From Gracilaria domingensis (Eukaryota > Rhodophyta > Florideophyceae > Gracilariales > Gracilariaceae): DNA of 64,000 bases. The translations under genes and the position numbers were made by a program. Below the pieces are notes generated by a model. That model was not told where the DNA came from, searched no databases, and saw only the letters and a list, made by a program, of their open reading frames with translations. This document shows, one piece after another, positions 51,237 through 60,562 of this stretch (positions are counted from its first letter, which is position 1; every line of letters starts with the position of its first letter). Location of the stretch: positions 62,001 to 126,000 of the forward strand of contig VCMS01000005.1 in assembly GCA_022539475.1 (NCBI GenBank). Direction: 5' to 3'.

Positions 51237-51404
51237 AGCGTGCCCATAAAAAAGAGAAAGAGAAGTTTTGGTTCGTTTGTGCTTTTTATAAGCAAAGGGA
51301 ATATTCCCTCCTCATCGAACACACTCTCGCCACCCCTTCTCGTTTATTTTGACCTGTATGTTTATATTTTACTACTCCGATGTGCTTAGCCATAAGCAGG
51401 GGTT

Positions 51405-51895
51405 GGTTGCAATCGATTGCAATCAAAGAATTGCAATCACTGATTGCTTTTGGACTGTCTGATTGCAATCAGCTTGCTCGGTAACGACCAGATTGCAATT
51501 CAATTGCAATCAAAGCTCGTTTGAACGAGTCACAAAATCGTATGAAGACTACACCTCAACTTTTTGAAGCAATGTTGTTCTTACGGGTCAATGAAAGGTT
51601 TTAGGACGCTGAGTTAGTTCAGAAAACTGTTTATCTGTTGAAGCATACTGATGAAAACGTTTCTGCTTAATATGGTAGTGATTATCATGAGCTGATTATA
51701 TAAACTGTGCTGCCGATTGTTTCTTGATGTTCTCTGTTTGTGCGGATTGCAGTTTGGTTGCAGCTCGCAGCTAAAATTGCAATAGGATTGCAGGACGCAG
51801 CTGAGATTGCAATTGAGATTGTGACGAAAGTCGATAATTGCAATCGGGATTGGGATCTTAAGGGGAGATTGCAATCGGCTGCAATCTGATTGAAC
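51405..51895. repeat. Two clusters of a TTGCAATC / GATTGCAATC motif
   Basis: Between 51405 and 51515, and again between 51743 and 51895, the core TTGCAAT(C/T) occurs about a dozen times in both orientations, several as the 10-bp palindrome GATTGCAATC. The interval between the clusters (about 230 bp) lacks it. Spacing is irregular, so this is not a simple tandem array. Confidence 0.75.
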
Positions 51896-51929
51896 CAGCC
51901 GCTGCCTTTACACTTTCGTTATACGCAAC

Positions 51930-51991
51930 GTGAGCCCTCTCACTACTTCGAAATAAGGAGTAGAGGACCATACTGAAGAAGAAGAAGAAGC
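51930..51991 (+). mobile_element. Retroelement 3' end with GAA tail
   Basis: GTGAGCCCTCTCACTACTTC, GAAATAAGGAGTAGAGGACC, ATACTGAAG and a GAA run. It matches 15128-15185 almost base for base and, with complementation, the copies at 13906-14030. It lies 700 bp downstream of the retroelement coding remnant at 50889-51236 in the same orientation; whether the two belong to one insertion is unclear. Confidence 0.65.
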
Positions 51992-52899
51992 AACGGAGCC
52001 ACTGATGAAGAGAGCATTAACATCATTCAACTAGGCACACTGAATCGTAGTGATTCAGTTTTGTTTCTGGCACACATTCCGCTGAGTTTTCTGTCTTGAC
52101 CTTTGCAAGGTGCTTGGCCATGTTGGCAAGCCATGCCTGGGTAATACAATATGTTTCAAAACGGTGGGACTGAAAATGTATCTTCACCCCTATACGGGGA
52201 GCAAGGGTACGACTGGTACATGCCATGCACAGGCCAAAGTCCTACCCATGTACCACATTTGTAGGACTTCTGCCTCTGCTAGGTGCCCCTCGCAAAAATC
52301 AGACGATGCAATCCCGGGCCCAAAGCTCGCCTCATATACTTCAGCTGGAGCCCTCTGATGGGAGACGGTCGCAAGATTACAACGTATCCACAAACCTTAC
52401 ACTCAGACGGGTCAGCACGGTCCCCTTCCTGGCCTATTCAGTTCCACTTTTGTTAGGTACCATACGTGTATTGCTCTCCCACTGAGAAAATGCTCCCACC
52501 AGGAAAGTGATTACCAGTAGGTGCGAAGGTACAGTACGAAGATTCTTTCCGTACTCTTTGGCCCATTCTGTTTTGAAGCAGGTTCATATACTTCATTGAT
52601 TGCCATGACGATAATTCGGCAAGCAAGCGTCCGTAGGGGCCCTTCTTGGATGAGAAACATACCATGATGGTATCAAGCGAACAATATTGAACCTTCGAAG
52701 AATATTCTACCCAAGAATACCAAGGTACAGGTTATGAAAACCCTCAGGGAGTGAAGTTAATTACCAAAACGGGCTATCATATCCTGAACGATTACAACTC
52801 TAGTTTGGGGGTCTAAAAGGGACATTCATGTGAAGTCAGAGTTTCCCATCCGTATGATGTAATAAGTGCATTCTAAATACCTTGTGACAAATCTCTCTC

Positions 52900-53010
52900 T
52901 CTCTGTTTATGGGTGTAACAGCCTAATTCCGGCGTGCTACAGAACGTTTCTGTTGAAAGAAACGTTTTCTCTCACTGGGAAGGCCAAAACCGACAAATTA
53001 GTTTCTTAGT
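52900..53010 (-). mobile_element. Decayed retroelement C-terminus
   Basis: The minus strand reads VLAFPVRENVSFNRNV, related to FLVRENVSLKRY at about 13800 and FLAFLRRENYV at 14049. It is followed on that strand by a short GAGA run rather than a GAA tail. Confidence 0.4.
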
Positions 53011-53482
53011 GAAAGGGTAGCAGAATTGTTAGATACGAAAATTTACAAGTGTTGCGTAGCTGAGAAGAGGCTGACAGAGTCACGAAAATCGGTGAACGTA
53101 GTGAGATGCTTCTTGCCCACACAAGAACACTAGTCGCGAAAAACTGTGGCTCTCCGCTATACGTAGAAAGAAGTCATCGAAGCTATACTCAACAAAGAAC
53201 GAAAAGCTGAGATATCCTCTACAATAGAAGAGCTTGCTATACAGGGAGGGACAGAAGACTAAGCCACAAAACGAATAACAAGGGGGCTCGAAACTGGACG
53301 CCACACTCTTGCACATATGCTGAGCAGCATTTCAGGGTACCAATTTGTGGGAGTGATGATATTCTTTCGGATATGAACTTTCTGCGGCTCTGCTGCCACC
53401 ATTGCAATCTTGGCGTGTACACGAAAAGGACATGCGACAAGAGTCGAAACAGCAGCTTTGTCGAGAAAAGTGGCACATAAAG

Positions 53483-55159
53483 TTAGAGAGCGCGAGAAGG
53501 TAGAGCAGTAATTGTAGTCGGAGATCGGCTATCCGTGTGTCGTCGGCTGCTCACTTCACGCGGGGAACCGGTGACGCTACAACATGTTTCTGATACTGAG
53601 CGCGAGGTTTGATTTGTTGGGATACTTGAGACCACAGGTTTCTCGCGTTCACGAGAAATTTGCTGATGTTGTTGTTGATAGGGGCTCAGTAGTGTCTCAG
53701 TGGTGGAACATTGAGATTGCAATTGATGTGCTTGTTGTAGCCGTTGTCTATGGGTGTCGGTCGGAGTGCAGAGACCCAGCTTGCTCAGAATAAGGTCTCG
53801 AACCTCGAAAACAGCGTTGTTCACTTCCATGCTGTCAATAGCCTCCCTCATTTGCGAGATCTGCGCTAATGTGACGGCTGCAGCCTGTTCGCATGAATGC
53901 ACGACTGATGCAATGCCCTTCGAACAGACCCAATGCAGGACATCTTGTTCTTGCTTCATGACTTTCGCACCACTGTCACCGGTTATCAGAATCAATGGCA
54001 AGGCACTTACGAAGGCCTCAGAAACAACGCCCGGTCCCGGCTTCCCAACGAGAACGTCTGAAACTTGCATCAACAGAGGAATCTGGTCTGTGAATCCGGT
54101 GATACACAGTGACACGTTGGGGTTGCCTCGTTTCCAACGGGTGAGGCGATCAAGGAGAAGGCTGTTGCTACCGCACACGGCTATGACGTTAACTGTGTCG
54201 GACAGGGGTCGGGACGAAAAGCGTTTGACTAGCTCCATGACTGTGTCGGTTGGTGGCGCCCCACCGAACAGAATCAGCACAGTGGGGTCATGCTGGTGCA
54301 GATTGAGACGGGCGAGTTGCTGTTTGCGTGTAGTGGACGAGAGACGGTTGTAAAAGCGGGGGTGAACAACCATACCCGAGGTTTTGGTGACGCAACAGGA
54401 CGGGGATGGAATGTGAGGTGATTGATACCCCTGTGTCACGGCCTGCGCGTACGCAACATCGGTACCTGCGACAATGTGTTGTCGGGGATGCTGTATCCAG
54501 GGGTGAGTGTACGTGTGCGAAAAGTCGGTGAGAACGGTGATGAGGTGGACTTGAGGCGGAAGCGTCTCGGCAAAGACGGCATTGAGCATGGGTACGAATG
54601 AAACGACACATTGAAGACGTTCAAATTGCGCCCAGAAGGCACGGAAGTTGGCTCGCAAAGGGCCGGCAGCCAAAGGCCAGAAGAACTGCACAGCGGAGTG
54701 GAAGAGCTCAATTGCCGAGACCGCGTTGTGCGAAAGCAGCACGTTGTACAGCCAGTCGCCGGGGGCGGCTCCCGCGCGTGCGGAGGCGTCAAGCATCTGC
54801 ACGCGGGCAGCGCCGGCGGCGCCGGCGGCGCCGGCGGCGCCAGCGGCGCCAGCGGCGCCAGCGGCGGCGGCGGCGACGGCGGGCGATGCGCTGAGCGCGG
54901 TGCACACGGCGCGGGCAGAGGCCTTGTGACCGCCGCCGCCGGCGCCGTAGAGCAGCAGCACGAGCGGGGCGGGGGACGACGGGGCGGAGTGCGCACTCTG
55001 GGTCATGACGGGACGGAGACGAGACGACGCGCTTGGGCGTGGCACGCAGCCATCGGCATCGCTTCGCAGACGGCACTTAAGCGCGAGGGCGCGTCGCGGA
55101 GGCGCAAGGGCAGCGGGAACCGTTTGACGCACGCCAACACGCGCACACGCTCGTTGCAT
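53483..55159 (-). CDS. GT28-family glycosyltransferase, MGDG synthase-like
   Basis: 558 residues from ATG 55159, or 507 from ATG 55006. The glycosyltransferase domain starts VLLLYGAGGGGHKASARAV (the GGGH motif of galactolipid synthases), continues with TVLTDFSHTYTHPWI and HIVAGTDVAYAQAVTQG, and has the UDP-sugar half VLILFGGAPPTD, LCITGFTDQIPLLM and VGKPGPGVVSEAFVSALPLIL. These mark the MGDG synthase/MurG-like GT28 fold. Monogalactosyldiacylglycerol synthesis in plastids is the family's best-known role. The stretch before the domain (MQRACARVGVRQTVPAALAPP, Arg/Ala rich, no acidics at first) would suit a plastid transit peptide. The C-terminal 110 residues are Gln/Ser rich. The exact lipid acceptor is uncertain. 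A 9-bp GCC-rich repeat encodes Gly-Ala-Ala units at about 54808-54865. Confidence 0.75.
   Translation of the reverse strand: MQRACARVGVRQTVPAALAPPRRALALKCRLRSDADGCVPRPSASSRLRPVMTQSAHSAPSSPAPLVLLLYGAGGGGHKASARAVCTALSASPAVAAAAAGAAGAAGAAGAAGAAGAARVQMLDASARAGAAPGDWLYNVLLSHNAVSAIELFHSAVQFFWPLAAGPLRANFRAFWAQFERLQCVVSFVPMLNAVFAETLPPQVHLITVLTDFSHTYTHPWIQHPRQHIVAGTDVAYAQAVTQGYQSPHIPSPSCCVTKTSGMVVHPRFYNRLSSTTRKQQLARLNLHQHDPTVLILFGGAPPTDTVMELVKRFSSRPLSDTVNVIAVCGSNSLLLDRLTRWKRGNPNVSLCITGFTDQIPLLMQVSDVLVGKPGPGVVSEAFVSALPLILITGDSGAKVMKQEQDVLHWVCSKGIASVVHSCEQAAAVTLAQISQMREAIDSMEVNNAVFEVRDLILSKLGLCTPTDTHRQRLQQAHQLQSQCSTTETLLSPYQQQHQQISREREKPVVSSIPTNQTSRSVSETCCSVTGSPREVSSRRHTDSRSPTTITALPSRAL
54808..54885. repeat. 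Tandem GGCGCCGGC/GGCGCCAGC repeat inside the GT28 gene
   Basis: A 9-bp unit repeated about seven times in frame (minus strand: Gly-Ala-Ala). It lies just after the first GGGH motif. In this region length polymorphism would be in frame. Confidence 0.8.
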
Positions 55160-55436
55160 CTTGACAAGGTGCACACGGCGATTCTTTTCGATTCGCTCGT
55201 GCGCCAGTGACCCCGCGCCACGTGGCCGCGGCGCTCGTGCGCGCGCGCGCGCCGAGCGCGTGCCTTTCCGCAGCGCTGGCGCGCCGGCTGCGCAGCGCGC
55301 ACTGCGCAGCGGGTGCGCATGCGCGGCGCCCGATCCTCTCGCCCGCGCAGCGCGTGATGAGCGGAGCCATGATGGCTTTGCTGGCCACGAGCCCGCGCCC
55401 GCGCTTCGCCGTCGCCGCGCCGCCGCGCGCGCCAAA
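55160..55436. promoter_or_regulatory. Shared divergent promoter region, GC-rich
   Basis: 277 bp between the GT28 gene (minus) and the quinolinate phosphoribosyltransferase gene (plus), with high GC and CG/GC alternation. Both promoters must be here or in the adjoining leaders. Confidence 0.45.
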
Positions 55437-56297
55437 ATGCTCAACGTGCAGCAGACGCTTCCCACCCGCGCGCTCGACACGCTCGCCAGTGCGTGGCTGC
55501 GGGAGGACTGCCCGTCGTTCGACCCGGCCGCAGTGAGTCTGCCCAGCGCCTCTCTGTCGGCCGTGCTGTACGCCAAGTCGCGTCTCGTGCTTGCCGGCGC
55601 GCCCTTCTTCGACGCTGTGTTTCGCGCCGTTGGCTGCCGTGTGGATTGGATACAGCGCGATGGCGTTCTGATTCAGCCCACTGGCAAGCAGCCGCTTGCG
55701 ACTGTGCATGGTCCTGTGCCGGAGCTGCTGCGCGCTGAGCGCGTCGCGCTCAATGCCTTGGCCGAGGCTTGTGGCGTTGCCACTGCCGCGCATGACGCTG
55801 TCAAGGTTGTTCGTAGTGCCGCTTGGAATGGCCGCCTGGCCATGACCAGGAAGACGCCACCTGGCCTGCGCATGGTGCACAAGTATGCAGCCACTGTGGG
55901 TGGCATGGATCCGCATCGCTTCGACCTCACTTCGCCCATGCTCAAGGATAACCACCTCAAGGCCGCCGGCAGCATATCGGCAGCGATTTCCGCTGTCAAG
56001 GCTGTCGCCGGCTTCACTGCCAAGGTGGACGTCGAGGTTTCCACGTTGTCAGAGGCTGTTTCCGCCTGCGAAGCCGGCGCCGATATCATCATGCTCGACA
56101 ATTTCTCTCCACAGCGCATCAAGGATACTGTGCCCGTCATCACCCGTCAGTTCCCAAATGTCACCATAGAGGTCAGTGGCGGTATTACACCTCTATCACT
56201 GAAGGACTTTCTCATCGATAACGTCGATGTCATCAGTTTTTCCATAGGCAAGTATGCGCCGCAAGTTGACCTCAGTCTCAAGATTGAGGGCGATTAA
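55437..56297 (+). CDS. QPRT: Quinolinate phosphoribosyltransferase (nicotinate-nucleotide diphosphorylase, carboxylating)
   Basis: A 286-residue enzyme that converts quinolinate and PRPP into nicotinate mononucleotide in NAD synthesis; bacterial NadC and human QPRT are 285-300 residues. Family segments are ALNALAEACGVATAAHDAV, TRKTPPGLRMVHKYAATVGG, HRFDLTSPMLKDNHLKAAGSI (shortened here), KVDVEVSTLSEAVSACEAGADIIMLDN and IEVSGGIT, with the substrate-binding Arg/Lys/His residues in place. The ATG at 55437 (MLNVQQTLP) gives a normal length. The frame is open upstream through arginine-rich GC sequence, so an organelle leader cannot be excluded. Confidence 0.93.
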   Translation: MLNVQQTLPTRALDTLASAWLREDCPSFDPAAVSLPSASLSAVLYAKSRLVLAGAPFFDAVFRAVGCRVDWIQRDGVLIQPTGKQPLATVHGPVPELLRAERVALNALAEACGVATAAHDAVKVVRSAAWNGRLAMTRKTPPGLRMVHKYAATVGGMDPHRFDLTSPMLKDNHLKAAGSISAAISAVKAVAGFTAKVDVEVSTLSEAVSACEAGADIIMLDNFSPQRIKDTVPVITRQFPNVTIEVSGGITPLSLKDFLIDNVDVISFSIGKYAPQVDLSLKIEGD

Positions 56298-56969
56298 TTC
56301 TTTTGTGTGCCCGTCAATCTTTGTGCGCGACGTCTCTGCGCGCCGTTGCGATGGGCCTCAAACCATCGTTGTGTGCTGCCCAGCCATCAGAGCCAAGAGC
56401 TTCCAACGCCCCTCCTCTCCCGCATCTTGTGCCTCATTGCTGTTGAAACAATTCACCTTGAGCTATTAAAACATGTTCCACCGTCCCGGATACTCTTCGC
56501 TGATCCTCTTCTTGTGACATACACTTTCTTGTGACATGCACTTAGGTCCGCATCGTGTTGATGTCAACGTCTTGCTGTGCCTAATTGTTGGCCCGGTTTG
56601 AACGAGGCAGATGCTCAATTCCCTCTGCGTACTCAGACTCTTATGAGCTGTCAGCATACATGATGTATAACTTCCATGCTGCAAAGGCCGTGTGATTGAA
56701 GCGAAGACTGCCCGACTTTGACCGCCACTTGCTAGAAATCCTTGGCATATTATTCCACAAGCAACCGCAGGTTGTCATACAGCTAGTTTGGCTGCTCTGA
56801 GAGTCGTATATTGCAGTCCCTGGCATCCATTCGTCCTGGCAATGTGCCTCGCATGATGGTCGGTATCGTTCTATAAACAGTCAGCAGTTTTAATAACGTT
56901 AGTCTCGCACTCAGGTTCTGTCCTAACATGTACATTCGCTACAAATCCTCTTGTCTCAGTGATTCTCAT
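56298..56969. other. Convergent 3' spacer
   Basis: 672 bp between two convergent genes. It begins with the QPRT 3' UTR. No gene or repeat recognised. Confidence 0.45.
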
Positions 56970-59557
56970 TCACAACTCTGACGCATCCAACCCTTCAAAT
57001 ATCTTCAGCTCTCGCTTGATGTAGTTCACTAAGGTTTGGTATCTACCTGCAACCAATTTCCCCAAGGAACTTCCCCTTCCTCTCTTCGAGCTGATCATGT
57101 TTCGAATTTTCTTCATAACCCCATCCAAAAACTGTCCCTCACAAACGTTAACCACCTTCCTTTCATGCATACGAACAGCACAGTTCGCTACATCCAACAT
57201 TAACAGTACACGCTCGGCGGCGTTCACGCAACATTCTGCTGCTTCTTGGGCCTTTGCAAGCCATGCTAGTCCGGTCGCGCCCATCCAAGCACCCACAATA
57301 TTCGCACACTGACACAGAAGTATGCACTGATCCGACCTTGTCAGAGCTCGTGTCGCATGCTTCATAGCTCTAGTAGCTAGCGCCTCAAAAGACTCCCTCG
57401 GTAGGGCATCTCGCACAAGTCCAAGTGTGACGATAATCTGTTGAAGTGCTGCGTGCTGGTCCCTCGCTGAAGTGATATGGTCTTCATAAGCGACAAATCC
57501 GCTCGAGATGTTATCATATACAAATCTACTCGTTCCAACAAGACTCGCTGCCGTTCCGGCAACATGCAATCGCAGGCGCAATGCTAGCAATGCCGACAAG
57601 TCGGGAAGCAACTCAATACTCTCAGCTGCAAACCCAAGTATCTTTTCAACGAGCTTCTCCGTGTCAGCACACTCCCAAGATCTCAGTGCCAGCCGCAGTG
57701 ATGCGAAGACTAGTGACGGCAATGTGATGGAAACTCGCTTCCCGCCACCACGAACTAGTTCTTGTCGCAATGCTGTATACAAGACAAGTGCTTTCGCAAT
57801 GTCTTCGTCATGGCACAGGTAAACAATGCGGGCTACCAACTCTTGATTGCTTTCGAACTGTTCTTCGTCTTCCCCCGCCCCCGAGCCAAACTCAGATGAC
57901 CGTGATTGCGAAGGTTCCGGCTGCAGAGCATTTGCTTGACTCACCGGCATAAGAGCCAACAAGTACTCATGATGGTGGGTCAACGAAGTCACATCAAACT
58001 TCTGGTACACGCCTTCCCCGCTTCCGTTGTCGTCATTGTCCCCGCGAAGTGCCCGTCTCTCTAGTACAAGGGGAGCCACATATCTAAACAATTTCTGTAA
58101 CGTATTGACATCCTCGATGCACTTCGAATACCCGCCTACGGATAGAAGTAGTCTGGCAGCTAAAGCCTTCTGGTTCTCATAGCTGAGAAAGTCTTGAAGC
58201 ACGACAAAGTTTTCCAATTTGAGTACAGACCCAACGCTTCTAAAGCTGTCGAGAGGTTTTGTCAATACCTGCAACGCTAACCTTTCGTCCACAGGGATTA
58301 GCGGCTTATAAGAATTGGGGCCTTTACGATAGGACTTCGACTTCTTCCCATGATCATACCCGGACCCCAAAAACTTTTGCATATCCAGAACTGTAAAACT
58401 GAGAATGTCATCCACGTAATCTGTACGATCAGGTTCCGCGCAGAGGGTGAAATTCATAAGCTCTACATGTATTCGAAGACGATCTGTTAGGCTTAGGCTC
58501 GAGCCCTGATGCTTCACAACCGAGGGTAACTTATCCCTGAAGACATGAAACGCTTGCGCCTGTACTGCAGCCGATTTCGCGTCGTCTGAGCTCGAAACAA
58601 AGCGCGTCAATCTCTGGATGATAGATGACAAAATGATGCGATATTCACACCCTTTCTCAAATCCTTACACATGGACATAAATGCCTCTAGAGTTTGAAGG
58701 TGAAACTCATCTGGGAACACTTGAGCAAGACAATCAGCAAGGTATTCCTGTGCGATGGAATCATTGCATTTCACAATCTGTTCTACAACTGCAGGAAGAA
58801 TCTCTTTCTGATACAGATGTAGATTGGAACCAACTAGCCTTCCGAGCGTGGCAATATTGCTGCCCACTAGAATTCGTAATTCGAGGCGTTCCTTCTCGAG
58901 CAGCTCAATATCACGTGCCGACACTTCTCGCTGCATTCGCACCCACAGACGATTCATTTCAGTGAAGTTGCGAATAACAAAGCTTATACTATCGTGCACA
59001 TTGCCGGCGTTGACTTCCTCAACGTCCCCTTCTTCATCCAATTTTGTGCATGGTAGCTTATCTTTCATCATCTGAGAGAGATATGCCCTCAAGAATAATC
59101 CCCTCTGCGGATGTTGTACGCCTGCGCACATTTCCACAAGGTCCTCCAAAACATCCTTTGGTGCTGCTTGTTGGCTTTTGATGTACACACTACCAGCAGT
59201 GATCAGCAAGTAAAGTCTTGGAAGCACGAGTGGAGTTTCCTGAACTCGTTCGTACAACTCTAAAACGGGTGCTCCTCGTCTGGCCGACTCCATTGCGTAA
59301 TTTTCTAATACACGCAGTTCTGCGCCGACAGAAAGATAGACATCATAGTAGAGCTTTGGCGATAGCTCTGACGCCGCATTGGAACGAAGCTCCGCAGCAA
59401 CATCGGCCGCGATTTTGACGGCCTCGTCCAGCCGATCTGCATCCAAAGCTCGACGTAGACGCTGCGCGTGAAGTCGAACGCTCGCGATTGATTCTCTGAG
59501 GTATCGACCTTCCCGGCCTTCGTCTGTATCAGAAAGGGAGGAATGTGACGGGGGCAT
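56970..59557 (-). CDS. VPS35: Retromer subunit Vps35, interrupted by an apparent one-base deletion
   Basis: Vps35 is the cargo-binding alpha-solenoid of the retromer, which recycles receptors from endosomes. The N-terminal part (59557 to about 58634) has the PRLYLLITAGSVYIKS and VEMCAGVQHPQRGLFLRAYL signatures and QVFPDEFHLQTLEAF. Its frame stops at 58607. The rest (about 58630 to 56970) continues in a different frame with SIIQRLTRFV and the helical C-terminal half (SYENQKALAARLLLS, VLMLDVANCAVRMHE). At the junction, a run of four T (minus strand; 58630-58633) would need one more T to give the length seen in other Vps35 proteins (VNVKNIIIALIDRLALFA in human). The combined length would be about 862 residues (human 796). 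Both halves are well conserved, so the gene may be intact with a sequence error. Confidence 0.88.
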
Positions 59558-60562
59558 GGCTAGGGATGCATCGGAAGACTAGGATATTGGTACGAAACAG
59601 AATGCGGTTCGTTCAGACAACCTTTGCTTCCATGAGTAGTGGCGGATAGTGTATCCGATAGACCAATGCAAACAGGTTAAAAGAAGCGAACGCATTGGGC
59701 CAATTTAGCGCAAAAAAAAACCGGGTCTTCATCGCCGATATGAATCTGCAGGCTTATTGTTTGTTTGGTATAGACTGTCTAAATTGGTGCCTACTCCTGG
59801 GGTAGATAGATGATGAAAAGGAGCACACATGCAAGAATTCGCAGTGGGACCTCAGGAGTCGACTCCACAAGCCCCACAGCGAATTCTTAAACTGCTCACC
59901 TTCGAGGCAGAGGCACGTCTTCCGTGACATACCGGACACATGTGAAAATGACATATCTGGAGCTACGAAGAGTGGACAGATTATTCTCGGTTGCCATTCA
60001 CATCCGACCCAAACGGGAGGAGTCGCCACAAAGAGCGGCGACTCGCACGAAGGCTTCACTGACCATACAGGTCGGAGTCTGAACGAGACAATGCAATGAC
60101 TTCCTGTATGCACCCAACTGCACCTAAGATTTTAGATGAGCTAATCTAAATCCGTATTGCTAAAACCCATGAGTTGCTCCTTTCTGGAAACGATCGAAGA
60201 TATTCATTGCCTGAGAGTGCCTTTGAGGCCAAAGGAGCTCTTCTCCAATGCGACAGCTTCTGTGAGACGTGGTGCAGACCGTTGTCGCTGCTCAGCTTTG
60301 CAAGCAACGTTCCATTCTTTTATGGTTAGGTCTCTTCACCATCGCGATTGGCACGACATAAATGATTAATTAATGATACGGTATAAACAAAATGGCCGAG
60401 AATTCATGGCTCGCGACCGAGAGCACTTTCTAGTTCTATACATAAAAGACAAAAGGTAACAGATCCACCAGATAGCTTGGGGATTCAACTGATTCTGGAG
60501 AAGCTAGGGAGCGGATCTCTGACTGAAGAGTGCGGTTGAAACAAGAGCCCGGAAACTCAAGC
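59558..60562. other. 1-kb spacer
   Basis: It contains the Vps35 promoter at its left end and an A-run at 59709-59718. No gene, RNA or repeat supported. Confidence 0.45.

Larger units (their letters stand above)
50560..53482. other. 2.9-kb repeat-rich spacer
   Basis: It contains a non-LTR retroelement C-terminus (50889-51236), two TTGCAATC-motif clusters (51405-51515 and 51743-51895), a GAA-tailed 3' end (51930-51991), an inverted retroelement fragment (52900-53010) and an unexplained cysteine/histidine-bearing frame (53285-53480). No intact gene. Confidence 0.55.
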
